A DNA stretch of 35,543 nucleotides from Clostridiales bacterium (GCA_012522735.1 JAAYJU010000025.1:1-35543); one strand, 5' to 3'; positions 8,106-17,300 are shown, numbered from the stretch's first letter. The notes: generated by a model from the letters alone, not told the origin. Made by a program: numbers and translations.

Positions 8106-9605
8106 TTATCTATAAGCTATAGAATTCCAAAGTAGTTCATTCTTAAGGCTTCTTATATTAGTATCCTTATCAATATAAACCGCCTCAATTCCCATAGCTA
8201 CTGCCCAATCTCCCATCTGCTCTGCGGTTAAGTCAAATGAAAATGCTGTATGATGTGCACCACCAGCCAAAATCCAGCCTTCAGCTCCTACCTCAAGGTT
8301 AGGCATAGGCGTCCAGAAGGCTGTTGCTACAGGAAGCTTAGGCATAGGCCTTTCTATCCTCTTACATTCCACATCGTTTATAATTAATCTGAAGCGATTA
8401 CCCAGATCTATTAGGGATGTCGCTATAGCAGGGCCCGTCTTAGAGGCAAATACTAGCCTTGCTGGATCCTCTCTTTCACCCATGGATAGAGGATTAACCT
8501 TAATAGATATAGGACCCTCAGAAACCGAAGGACACACCTCTAGCATATGTGCCTGTAGAATTCCTTCTTTGCCGGGCACTAGATTATATGTGTAATCCTC
8601 CATAAATGATGAACCCTTGGCATCCTTCATATCGGCAGTCATAACCTTCATGAGTCTAACCATTGCTGCTGTCTTCCAATCGCCCTCACCACCAAAGCCA
8701 TAGCCCTTATCCATCAGGCGCTGTATGGCAAGTCCGGGGAGCTGCTGAAGATTTCCTAAATCACCAAAATGAGTCACTATAGCATGATAATTCTTCTCCT
8801 TTAAGAATCTCTCGAATCCTATCTCTATACCTGCCTGAACAGCTACATGATTGCGAAACTCCTTCTCATCTCTTCCATCAAGCAGGATGTCATACTTACT
8901 GTAATATTCCTCTACGAGGGTATCGATATCACCTGTGGATACATCATTTACATAATCATAAATCTCATTTACAGGATAGGCATCAATCTCCCAACCAAAC
9001 TTTATCTGGGCTTCCACCTTGTCACCTTCTGTAACCGCAACATTTCTCATATTATCTGCGATGCGAAGCACACGAATATGGCTGCTTTCTACAAGACCGA
9101 TAGCAGTTCTCATCCAACCAGCCACACGCTTTTGAACCCTTTCGCTAGACCAATGACCGACTATAATCTTGCGCTCCATACCCATGCGGGAGACAATATG
9201 TCCATACTCTCTATCCCCGTGAGCAGACTGATTCTCATTCATGAAATCCATATCTATGGTGTCATAGGGTATCTCTTGATTAAATTGTGTATGAAGATGA
9301 AGAAGCGGCTTTCTATATTCCTGAAGTCCTAAAATCCATGATTTCGCAGGGGAAAAGGTATGCATCCATGTAATAACACCAGCGCAAGATTCATCAGCAT
9401 TAGCTTCATTAAAGAGTCTGCGAATTGATACACTATCAAGTAAGGTAGGTTTCCACTCCAGCTTAAAGGGAAGTAAGCCTGATTCATTCATTTTCTCTAC
9501 TATTGTTTTTGAATGCTCAGCAACATTTGCAAGGCATTCATCTCCGTATAAGTCTTGTGAGCCTGTAGCAAACCAAAATACATAATTCTTATTAGTCATT
9601 TCCAA
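8106..9605 (-). CDS. araA: L-arabinose isomerase
   Basis: A 499-residue enzyme converting L-arabinose to L-ribulose, at the usual AraA length. It starts with YVFWFATGSQDLYG, the standard N-terminal strand. The catalytic glutamate sits in GFGGEGDWKTAAMVRLMK, and the conserved C-terminal active-site histidine is in GGAHHTAFSFD. A Mn2+-dependent hexamer is expected from the family. It is the first gene of an operon with the FGGY kinase and diverges from the AraC-type regulator. The ATG is preceded by TAGGAGGTTTTGG. The leader holds a hairpin closely similar to two in the flavodiiron leader (9646-9661). Confidence 0.97.
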   Translation of the reverse strand: MEMTNKNYVFWFATGSQDLYGDECLANVAEHSKTIVEKMNESGLLPFKLEWKPTLLDSVSIRRLFNEANADESCAGVITWMHTFSPAKSWILGLQEYRKPLLHLHTQFNQEIPYDTIDMDFMNENQSAHGDREYGHIVSRMGMERKIIVGHWSSERVQKRVAGWMRTAIGLVESSHIRVLRIADNMRNVAVTEGDKVEAQIKFGWEIDAYPVNEIYDYVNDVSTGDIDTLVEEYYSKYDILLDGRDEKEFRNHVAVQAGIEIGFERFLKEKNYHAIVTHFGDLGNLQQLPGLAIQRLMDKGYGFGGEGDWKTAAMVRLMKVMTADMKDAKGSSFMEDYTYNLVPGKEGILQAHMLEVCPSVSEGPISIKVNPLSMGEREDPARLVFASKTGPAIATSLIDLGNRFRLIINDVECKRIERPMPKLPVATAFWTPMPNLEVGAEGWILAGGAHHTAFSFDLTAEQMGDWAVAMGIEAVYIDKDTNIRSLKNELLWNSIAYR

Positions 9606-9645
9606 AACCTCCTATATGATTTATATTTAAAACAGTATCAATAAC

Positions 9646-9695
9646 GGAGGATTTAACCTCCCTTGATATTATAATATCTCTAATACCATATTATA
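9646..9695 (-). promoter_or_regulatory. araA promoter and hairpin leader
   Basis: On the minus strand a TATAAT box lies at 9690-9695 with a poorly matched -35 region (TTGCTA, about 15 bases upstream). Downstream the leader contains GGGAGGTTAAATCCTCC, a 5-bp SD-like hairpin at 9646-9661, followed by GTTAT. The same element occurs twice before the flavodiiron gene. Confidence 0.55.
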
Positions 9696-9770
9696 TAAGT
9701 CTTTCAAAAATAGCAATTTCTTAAAACCGCATATTTAAAAATAAAGTTACCTAAACCGACCTCACTACTA

Positions 9771-9799
9771 TTGATTCTATAAAATAATTATTCTATAAT
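9771..9799 (+). promoter_or_regulatory. Promoter of the AraC-type regulator
   Basis: TTGATT (9771-9776) and TATAAT (9794-9799) are spaced 17 bases apart and lie 31 bases before the ATG. This is the best sigma-A-type promoter in the intergenic region and diverges from the araA promoter. Confidence 0.7.
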
Positions 9800-9830
9800 T
9801 AGATTTATATTAATGTAAAGGAGGGTGACT

Positions 9831-10877
9831 ATGACACTTAAGCACTTGTGTGAAGATATATCATGTAATGATCCAAACATGTTGGAAGATGGAAGTCACA
9901 TAGGCTCACGAATCATGTGTCCGGAGTATTCGATCCATACAGAGGATATTAAAACCTATCCACTCTCAGGGGAGGATGGCGTTTTCGCTCTTTGCTGGAC
10001 TATACATCCGAACAACAAACTATATGGCACAATAAAGCCATCCGCTGTTTCCTTTTCCTACAGCTGTAGCTTTGAAGAAGGCTGCAAAACTCAGATGCAT
10101 ACCCATGAGTATTTGGAGCTGGCATATATAGTTTCGGGAACATTTCATCAAAGAATTCTAGGTAAGGATATTATATTTAAGCAAGGTGAGCTATGCCTGA
10201 TTGATAAAAACTGTCTTCATCAAGATTATCTAGACTCAGCTTCTGCCTCTATTCTTTTTATTGGAATAGCTAATGAAATGTTCGATAGTATTATATCTAA
10301 TCAGGTTGCAGATGAACGTATAATCTCCTTTCTTCAAACCGCATTGCTTAAACAAAAAAATCTATGGCAGTACCTACATTTTAAGCCTATAGATCCAGCT
10401 AACAATCAAATCGAGGATTATTTGCTGGCTCTTATGCAAGAGTTAATTCACCATGATAAGGCCTCGTCCTACATATGCCATGGACTTCTTATACGAATAT
10501 TTGCTCTGCTTAGCTCTAGCTATGATATTTCACTATCCAGTAAGATGCAAAAGAAAATGAATTGGCTTTTATTTGAGGAGATTACAAATTATATTAAGCT
10601 AAATTTTAAAGATATATCTATCAAACAACTATCTGAGCATTTTCATTTTAATGAGGATTATTTTAATCGATTATTAAAATCAAAGACGGGTATGACCTAC
10701 ATACAATATGTACAAAACCTTCGTCTTGAGGAAGCCAAAAGGCTACTTCTTCATACAGAGCTTACAATAGATGAAATAGTTACGAAGGTAGGTTATTCGA
10801 ATAAAGGTTATTTTTATAGGATTTTTATTGAGAAAAATAATATGACCCCGGCTAGATATCGAAAGGAAATATTATAG
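9831..10877 (+). CDS. AraC-family regulator, probable regulator of the arabinose operon
   Basis: A 348-residue two-domain regulator. Residues about 60-150 form a cupin-like sensor domain with a 'MHTHEYLELAYIVSG' strand and a later 'LIDKNCLHQDY' strand. The C-terminal 100 residues carry two helix-turn-helix units, the first around 'ISIKQLSEHFHFNEDYFNRL' and the second ending in the family signature 'GYSNKGYFYRIFIEKNNMTPARYRK'. The start at 9831 is preferred because AGGAGG lies 6 bases before it; a GTG two codons earlier overlaps that ribosome binding site. Divergence from araA makes control of the arabinose genes likely, with a pentose as probable effector. That role is inferred from position. 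Confidence 0.9.
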   Translation: MTLKHLCEDISCNDPNMLEDGSHIGSRIMCPEYSIHTEDIKTYPLSGEDGVFALCWTIHPNNKLYGTIKPSAVSFSYSCSFEEGCKTQMHTHEYLELAYIVSGTFHQRILGKDIIFKQGELCLIDKNCLHQDYLDSASASILFIGIANEMFDSIISNQVADERIISFLQTALLKQKNLWQYLHFKPIDPANNQIEDYLLALMQELIHHDKASSYICHGLLIRIFALLSSSYDISLSSKMQKKMNWLLFEEITNYIKLNFKDISIKQLSEHFHFNEDYFNRLLKSKTGMTYIQYVQNLRLEEAKRLLLHTELTIDEIVTKVGYSNKGYFYRIFIEKNNMTPARYRKEIL

Positions 10878-10909
10878 CTTAATATATAATATTGTCTTAT
10901 TATAGATAA

Positions 10910-10937
10910 CTGACCAGCGAAACAAATCGCTGGTCAG
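10910..10937. terminator. Hairpin after the AraC gene
   Basis: A 10-bp perfect stem, CTGACCAGCG with CGCTGGTCAG, around an 8-base loop. No clear T run follows on either strand. It lies between the AraC gene and the convergent remnant ending at 10945 and may serve both. Confidence 0.55.
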
Positions 10938-10944
10938 CTTAAGC

Positions 10945-11217
10945 TTAAGGCTTTCTCCTACGCCTTAAAATCCATATAGCTAAAGTCAATATTACTACTA
11001 TGAGTAAAAGAAATATGACAGGCCATATTCTACTGGAACCTTGTGAAGTTTCCTGGTCGGTTGGCGTGATGCTTGGATTTGCTGCGATGCCTTCATCTGA
11101 TGCGGGCGTCGGAGTGGATATCGGTGTGGGTGTCGGTGTGGGTGTCGGTGTGGGTGTGCTAGTTTGTGTTGGTGTACTGCTGGGAGAAGGTGTCTCGGGC
11201 TTTTCATTTTCAATATG
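10945..11217 (-). pseudogene. C-terminal remnant of a membrane-anchored surface protein
   Basis: The minus strand is open for 90 codons and ends properly with TAA. It encodes a proline/threonine-rich linker (a run of PT dipeptides), then a hydrophobic segment of about 20 residues (WPVIFLLLIVVILTLAIWIL) and the basic tail RRRRKP. This is the standard C-terminal anchor of a secreted protein. No start codon with a ribosome binding site exists and a stop (TAG at 11218-11220) closes the frame upstream, so the N-terminal body of the protein is missing. A 12-bp tandem repeat at 11122-11157 encodes part of the linker. The break coincides with the start of an unrelated plus-strand remnant. Confidence 0.7.
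11122..11157. repeat. Three exact copies of a 12-bp tandem repeat
   Basis: The unit CGGTGTGGGTGT is repeated three times without change. On the minus strand it encodes alternating Pro and Thr in the linker of the surface-protein remnant. Confidence 0.85.
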
Positions 11218-11476
11218 CTACAAGATTCCAAACAAGGGAGCTCCTGCTGGATATACCGTTCTTTCAGTACCTTCTCTTTTATGGGCGGTGTTTTCTACAC
11301 CCGAACATAGTGCTGAAGAGACTACCCAATTAGTCAGAAGTATACGAAAGCGCATTTTTTTAGAGTGGTTTCCAACCTCAGGCTATGTTCATAGTGGTGC
11401 GCCTGAATTTGAAATGTTTAGTAATAAAAACGATAAGTTTACTGTTGAGATATGGATACCAATTTGTAAGCAATAA
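11218..11476 (+). pseudogene. C-terminal remnant of a GyrI-like effector-binding domain
   Basis: The last 85 codons before the stop at 11474-11476 read as the end of a GyrI-like small-molecule-binding domain: a strand 'VPSLLWAVF', then 'RIFLEWFPTSGYVHSGAPEFEMF' and the terminal strand 'KFTVEIWIPI'. Such domains form the C-terminus of many AraC-family regulators or occur alone. The reading frame stays open further to the left, but that part is only the antisense of the PT-repeat remnant and its translation (Gly/Val repeats) is not protein-like. So the N-terminal part of this gene is lost at about 11218. No usable start is seen. Confidence 0.65.
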
Positions 11477-11484
11477 GTGAAGAC

Positions 11485-11652
11485 TTGATTAATTTGAATT
11501 AATAGTGTATATTGATAACAGTAATCATTTACTATTTGGAATAGAGGGAGGCTAACGCCTCCGTTATAGGTTATATAAAATATTTATTAAGTTAGGGAGG
11601 CTAAAACCTCCGTTGTAGGTTGTATAAATTTTTAGTTATAGAGGGAGGTTTA
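11485..11652 (+). promoter_or_regulatory. Promoter and repeated hairpin leader of the flavodiiron gene
   Basis: TTGATT (11485-11490) and TATATT (11508-11513) are 17 bases apart. The leader of about 135 bases that follows contains two direct copies of a roughly 48-base unit, each with an SD-like hairpin: GGAGGCTAACGCCTCC at 11547-11562 and GGAGGCTAAAACCTCC at 11596-11611, both followed by GTTRTAGGTT. The true ribosome binding site (GAGGGAGG, 11641-11648) begins like a third copy. Confidence 0.65.
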
Positions 11653-11656
11653 TCAA

Positions 11657-12865
11657 ATGAGTAACATTTATGAGATTTTACCTGATATATATTGGGTTGG
11701 AGGAAATGACAGGCGGATAGAACGCTTTGAGAATATGTTCCCATTAACAAACGGGGTTGCCTATAACTCTTACATGATTATGGATGAGAAGACAGCTCTC
11801 CTTGATACTGTGGATTCAGCAATTACCGCAGAATATATGGAGAATATAGCCCAGACTCTTAATGGCAGAGGGCTGGATTACCTTGTTATAAACCATATGG
11901 AACCTGACCATTGTGCCAACATAGAAGAAATAATACGTCGTTATCCTAATGTAAACGTGATAGGAAACGCAAAGACTTTACAGTTCTTCAACCAGTATTA
12001 TACTATGGATATTTCCAATAGTTTTCTTGAGGTTAAGGAAGGTCAAGAAATTTCATTAGGAAAACATACTCTGCGTTTTTACATGGCACCGATGGTACAT
12101 TGGCCCGAGGTAATGGTAACCTATGAGGTATCTCAGGGGATACTCTTCTCCGCAGATGCCTTTGGATCCTTCGGAGCATTAGCCGGAAATGTATTCGCAG
12201 ATGAAGTCGAATATGACAGCTTTTATCTAGATGAGAACAGACGCTATTATACCAATATCGTAGGCAGATATGGCAATCAGGTACAGGCTTTATTTAGGAA
12301 GCTTGAGGGCATAGATATTAATATGATATGCTCGCTCCATGGCCATATCTGGCGTGGAGATATGATACCTTATATCCTTGAAAAATATGATAAGTGGAGT
12401 AAATATATCCCCGAGAACAAGGGAGTGGTATTAGCCTATGCATCCATGTATGGCAATACAGAAAATGCAGTTAATGCACTAGCATCAAAATTAGCTAAGA
12501 AGGGTGTTAAGGATATGAGGGTCTATGATGTTTCAAAGACTCATCCGTCCTACATCATCTCAGATATATTCAAATACTCTAATGTAGTATTTGCATCACC
12601 AACCTACAACCTGCAGTTATATTTTCCAATGGATGCACTTATAAGAGAGCTTTCGGTTCTTAACATTGCTAACCGAAAGGTATCACTAATCGGAAATCAC
12701 ACCTGGTCATCTGCCGCCCTTAAGCAAATGACTGAAATGATTAATAATATGAAGAACATGGAGATTGTGGGAACCTCGATTGATATCAAATCATCACTAA
12801 GAGAGGATAGAGAGCATGAGCTAGATGCTCTAGCAGATGATATATATAAGTCCTTGCAGGATTAA
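11657..12865 (+). CDS. fprA: Flavodiiron protein (A-type flavoprotein)
   Basis: A 402-residue protein with an N-terminal metallo-beta-lactamase-type diiron domain and a C-terminal flavodoxin domain. The iron ligands are visible: H80, E82, D84 and H85 in NHMEPDHCANIEE, H148, D167 in FSADAFGSFG and H228 in SLHGHIW. The FMN-binding loop is YASMYGNTENA at about 261-271. Proteins of this class reduce O2 to water, NO to N2O, or both, in the cytoplasm of anaerobes, taking electrons from rubredoxin or a flavoprotein. No rubredoxin gene is adjacent. The complete set of ligands argues for an active enzyme. It is monocistronic with a long 5' leader and a strong terminator. Confidence 0.96.
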   Translation: MSNIYEILPDIYWVGGNDRRIERFENMFPLTNGVAYNSYMIMDEKTALLDTVDSAITAEYMENIAQTLNGRGLDYLVINHMEPDHCANIEEIIRRYPNVNVIGNAKTLQFFNQYYTMDISNSFLEVKEGQEISLGKHTLRFYMAPMVHWPEVMVTYEVSQGILFSADAFGSFGALAGNVFADEVEYDSFYLDENRRYYTNIVGRYGNQVQALFRKLEGIDINMICSLHGHIWRGDMIPYILEKYDKWSKYIPENKGVVLAYASMYGNTENAVNALASKLAKKGVKDMRVYDVSKTHPSYIISDIFKYSNVVFASPTYNLQLYFPMDALIRELSVLNIANRKVSLIGNHTWSSAALKQMTEMINNMKNMEIVGTSIDIKSSLREDREHELDALADDIYKSLQD

Positions 12866-12875
12866 TCTTAAAAAG

Positions 12876-12924
12876 ATGGGAATTGATTCTTTTATAATAT
12901 TACTATAAAAGAATCAATTCCCAT
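12876..12924. terminator. Bidirectional terminator between fprA and the aldolase gene
   Basis: A 21-bp perfect stem (12876-12896 with 12904-12924) around a 7-base loop, between two convergent genes. The base of the stem is ATGGGAATTG and the rest is AT-rich. Confidence 0.85.
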
Positions 12925-12965
12925 TAAAATCTATAAATGCAATTCAAACTTATATATGCAAGGAT

Positions 12966-13613
12966 CTATTTTCTTTGACCATATTTTGTCTTAACAAATT
13001 CTTGCATAGCTTGTATATCTTCTTGTGATAATTCAGGACAATTACAACCAGTTGCTAAAATCATTTGGTATATTTGAGCTGTTATTTCTAGTACTCTGGA
13101 CACCTTAAATGCTGCTTCCATTGTATCTCCAACACATACTGCACCATGAGCCTTCAGTAGGCATGAGGTAGCCCTCTGGCCTAGAGCCTTTACACAGTTT
13201 TCTGCAAGCTGTGGAGATCCCGGTAATGCATATTCGGCAGTTCGGCATACATCACCCAGCGTCTGTGCTGCTTCATCAATAATAAGTGGCACATCCTTAC
13301 CCATACAAGAAAACACGGTTGAATAAATAGGATGGGTGTGTAAAATAGCGTTTACTTCCGGCCTTGCCTTATATACCGCCAGATGTAATCCGGTTTCTAT
13401 TGTAGGAATTCTTGTTCCTTCAACAATATTACCATCCAAATCACATACCACTACGTCATCTTCAATAATGGTACTATAATCCATTCCGCTTGGAGTTAAG
13501 TACACAAGATTTGTTTCCTTGTCGCGATAGCTTATATTTCCCCAAGTTTCAATGGTATAACCTGAATTTAACATCCTTAAGCCAGAATCAACAATTAACT
13601 TCTTAAAATTCAT
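12966..13613 (-). CDS. Class II aldolase, L-fuculose-phosphate aldolase type
   Basis: A 215-residue zinc aldolase of the class II aldolase/adducin family. The length equals that of E. coli FucA and the key residues fall at matching positions: E73 as catalytic base, H92 and H94 in the zinc motif HTHP, and a third histidine in KAHGAV (H156). The phosphate-binding motifs GNIS and PSG are at residues 25-28 and 41-43. FucA splits L-fuculose 1-phosphate into dihydroxyacetone phosphate and L-lactaldehyde. The close relative AraD is an alternative given the nearby arabinose genes, but it is longer and has different residues. The start at 13613 follows AAAGGAG directly; an ATG seven codons upstream lacks a site. 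It follows the truncated sugar-binding protein gene. Confidence 0.82.
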   Translation of the reverse strand: MNFKKLIVDSGLRMLNSGYTIETWGNISYRDKETNLVYLTPSGMDYSTIIEDDVVVCDLDGNIVEGTRIPTIETGLHLAVYKARPEVNAILHTHPIYSTVFSCMGKDVPLIIDEAAQTLGDVCRTAEYALPGSPQLAENCVKALGQRATSCLLKAHGAVCVGDTMEAAFKVSRVLEITAQIYQMILATGCNCPELSQEDIQAMQEFVKTKYGQRK

Positions 13614-13671
13614 ATTTGCTCCTTTATACTTCATTAGTTAGTTAATATATTTGGGTCATTTTTTCGCAATA

Positions 13672-14391
13672 TTAGTCTGCGAATTGAGCAAGATATTCCT
13701 TATGCTCTGCTACATTATCCTTCATGATAAGCTTACATCCAGTATCAATATAAGTCTCATAGGATTCACCGTTGATCATTTTTACTAAATTCTCAACACT
13801 GACTTCGCCCATCTTAGCAGGGAACTGAGCTACTGTACCAAGGAAATCATTTTTATCTACTAATTCAAGAGCTTCACTTACAGCGTCAAAACCAATAATT
13901 TGAATCTGATCCTCTAAATCCGCTTCCTGAATAGCACGAAGAGCACCGATACCCATGTTATCATTTGAAGCGAAGAATAACTTAACATCAGGATTCGCAC
14001 TAATGATATTCTGAGCGGCTGTATAGCCCTGGTCAACTTCCCAGTTTGCAGACTGCTCTGCTACTATTTCAATCACATCACCTGCACCGTCAATGAAACC
14101 ATTCTTTCTGTCAGCTGCGTTTTGATGTCCTTCTATACCGGTAAGAATTGCTGTCTTTGTTCCAGCTTCAAAGTTTGCTTTGACATATTCTCCGGCTAAT
14201 TTAGCCCCTTCATAATTATTGGTACCATAGAATGGAACTTCAATGCCTGCATTTTTAACAACATCTTCATTGATTAAGGTATCAGCGTTAACTACAGGGA
14301 TTCCTGCTTCTTTACATTTCTTAAGAGCAGTCTCTAATCCTTCAGAAGCACTTGGTACTATAATGATACCGTCAACGCCATTTTGCTGCAA
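13672..14391 (-). CDS. Sugar ABC transporter substrate-binding protein, N-terminus missing
   Basis: The 239 residues form the C-terminal three quarters of a ribose-type periplasmic binding protein. They begin in the conserved 'GVDGIIIVPS' strand, include 'AILTGIEGHQNAADRKNGF' and 'FASNDNMGIGALRAI', and end normally. A full protein has about 310-340 residues with a lipoprotein signal; here signal peptide, first lobe start and ribosome binding site are absent. The frame opens only at a TTG and is closed by TGA three codons upstream, where the sequence changes to another gene. It was probably the first gene of a unit with the aldolase, and is now unlikely to function. No permease or ATPase genes are nearby. 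Confidence 0.8.
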   Translation of the reverse strand: MQQNGVDGIIIVPSASEGLETALKKCKEAGIPVVNADTLINEDVVKNAGIEVPFYGTNNYEGAKLAGEYVKANFEAGTKTAILTGIEGHQNAADRKNGFIDGAGDVIEIVAEQSANWEVDQGYTAAQNIISANPDVKLFFASNDNMGIGALRAIQEADLEDQIQIIGFDAVSEALELVDKNDFLGTVAQFPAKMGEVSVENLVKMINGESYETYIDTGCKLIMKDNVAEHKEYLAQFAD

Positions 14392-17300
14392 AACTCAAGT
14401 TATATGACAGACCAATCCGCAATCAAGGGCCTTAACACTAGTATTACATTGAGCTTCACGTTCTTTCCGCAGTATTCCGGCACGCCGCTGGTAGACGCCG
14501 ATGCACCGATTATCAATAGCCAGCCCATCGGTGCAAGCTACACACAGAATACCACTGCCACTCCTTTGTCTGTAACAGCAAGTGTAACGGATGGCGGGAC
14601 ACTCTCCTACCAGTGGGTCAAAAATGAAATTAACGGCACAATGGGTGGAACGAATGTTGGTACCGACAGCCCCAGCTATACTCCATCCACCGAAACTGTT
14701 GGAACGACTTATTACTACTGTATTATAACGAATACCAATAGCGGTGTGAGCGGAGAAGAAGCCAGCTGGCAGGTCAGCAATATCGCCACCATCATAGTGA
14801 CCGCATCGACACTACCTGCACTTCCCATTCCCAGTAACCTCAAATGGGAAGTGCAAGCGGATGACAGTCTCAAGTTATCATGGGATCTAGTTGAAAGCGC
14901 CATCGGCTATCAGGTAAAAATATATAATAACGAAGATATCTACAACGTTGTGGAGCTCATCGATGATGCATGGCATTTCATTGATACTCCAGAAGGATTA
15001 GGTCGCTACACGTTTACAGTGGCGGCTGTCGGTGACGGCATAATCCACACGAACAGCCCGCACTCCACGAAAAGCGATGTATTTGTAGTTACATCTGCCA
15101 CCACCATCACAGGCGCGACCGTGCCGATAGCGATGACTTATGGGGCAAACATGGGGCTAAATTTTAGGATAACCTTTAGTGAGCCCATCTCTGTTGTCGG
15201 CACGCCTCGAATTGCGATGACCGTCGGGACAGATACAAAACATGCAATTTATTCAGGAAATACAGATGTGAATATATTAAGATTCCAATATGTCGTGCAG
15301 GATACCGATGTCGATTTGGATGGGATCGTACTATCACCTCAGATTGATTTGAACGGTGGGACAATCAAGAACGCAGGTGGTTCGGACGCAGTCTTGACAT
15401 TTACGCCACCAAACACCTCCGGCATTTTGCTGGATGGTGTGACGCCTGTCATCTATACAATCCGCGGCACAATTAAGGGCAGCGATACAAACACAGGCAT
15501 CGAAGATGCTAGTGTGATTATAAATATAGGCGGTAAACCATATGAGTATTTAGGTTCAAATTCCGCTGGGGAATACTCCACTCCCCCGCTTACGGCGGGG
15601 ACTTATAACATAGAAGTCAGTGCTCCCGGATACGAAACCGCCTTCATTAATGACATTGTTATATCAGGCGCAGATGTAATAAGGAATTTTACGCTTATAA
15701 AAACCGGAAGCCCGACACCCTATCCTGTTAGCTTAAATATAAAACAAGACGGTGAGACTACGTCAAATGATTACAGCCCATATCAGCTTAGACTTAGTAC
15801 TGACGAAACAATAATAGTGGAGATGTCTGGAGACGGTGCTACAAGAACAGCGGAAGTACCCAATGGCATATGGAAAGTATACTTAAGTTTGATTGATAAA
15901 TATACTGGTGTAACTTTTACTGTAAAGGACGGACCATCCAGCGCGACATTGGATTGGTATTCGGGAGGGCTTAGAGCCGATTCTGAGGGCAGTGCGACAA
16001 ATAGCACATACGATGTAACAATCAATGGAGAAAGTATAATTAGCAATTCTGCTTATGATTTTTTGAGATTCTTAAAAGGCGATAAGGTAATTCTAACTGC
16101 CCATGGTAAGGGTGCAGACAGCTACTCCTACACATGGAGTGGAACGTATAAGGGGAATCCAATCAACGCCACAGGTAAAACCTTCACGATAAACTCCGTA
16201 GATGGTAAGATTAATATCGTTTGCACCGTCACAGGAATCGGCCTAGCTAGTACTCATACGGTGACTGTTAACAGCCCCGGAGCTGGAGCTTCAGGCAGTG
16301 GGATTTATAGAGAAGGCGAGAAAGTCAATATCAGCGCGGGGGTCCCATCCGTTGAAGATAATCTTATGTTCCAAGAATGGACCTCTAGCCCTATTATACC
16401 TATTGCTAATGAGAATAGCGCAAACACTGGCTTCATTATGCCTGCACATCCTGTAACAGTCACAGCAAAATTTGCTCCTATTCCCGTAGGCGAAAAAGCG
16501 ATATTTGTAACAAGTGACGGTAATGGTACTGCCAACACATCACAAAACTCGGCAACGGCAGAGTCATATATTTGGCTAAACGCTATAGCTAACATGGGTT
16601 ACCGCTTTAAAGAATGGCAGGTAATCGCTGGCGGGGTGACGCTTGTTGAGGGACTGGGCAGTCCTGATGGGTCGTTTATGAATCATAGCTTTATCATGCC
16701 TAATGAAGAAGTAAGGATAAAAGCGATTTTTGAACCGGTGACTACCTACACAGTAACCTTTGACCTAGGTAGCGGCACACGCACAGGCGGTGGGGAACTG
16801 GTACAAACAGTCCCTCACGGCGGCTACGCAATAGACCCAAGGGCAAGACGCAGTAACTACACCTTTTTCGGTTGGGACAAAGCACTTACTGATCCGATTA
16901 CCTCTAACCTTACCGTTAAGGCCATATGGCGCTACAATGGCAGCGGCAGTACAGATGGTAGTGGCAACACAGGGGGAGACTCTGGTAGTGGAAGTTATAT
17001 ACCTCCAGTCTCCACACCACCACAAGCTCAGTCCAGCCAGCTGGTGACACCTATAATACTTGTGACCGCTACAGCGGGTGCGAACGGTACAGCTGGTGTT
17101 AACATTCCTGAAAATGCAATTACCGATGCCATCGCTAAAGCACAGGCTGACGCAAAGGCGCAGGGTAATATGGTTAACGGTATTTCAGTGGGTATGAATG
17201 TCACTATGCCACGGGATGTAAGCTCCCTGACGGCAACCCTGACACAAGGATCCCTGGATAGTCTTGTAAACGCAGGAGTATCCCGGTTTGAGCTAAACTG

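Noticed and set aside
11122-11157. Possible CRISPR or other spaced repeat array
   Set aside because: The 12-bp units are adjacent without spacers and encode a Pro/Thr linker. No CRISPR array or cas gene is seen in the window.
11000-11217. Plus-strand open frame encoding Gly/Val repeats ahead of the GyrI-like part
   Set aside because: It is the antisense of the Pro/Thr linker and membrane anchor on the minus strand. The repeats come from the 12-bp DNA repeat, and no ribosome binding site or export signal supports it.
14383-14460. Signal peptide at the start of the surface protein
   Set aside because: The first residues include a hydrophobic stretch (ITLSFTFF) but no basic N-terminus or cleavage site, and no ribosome binding site precedes the TTG.
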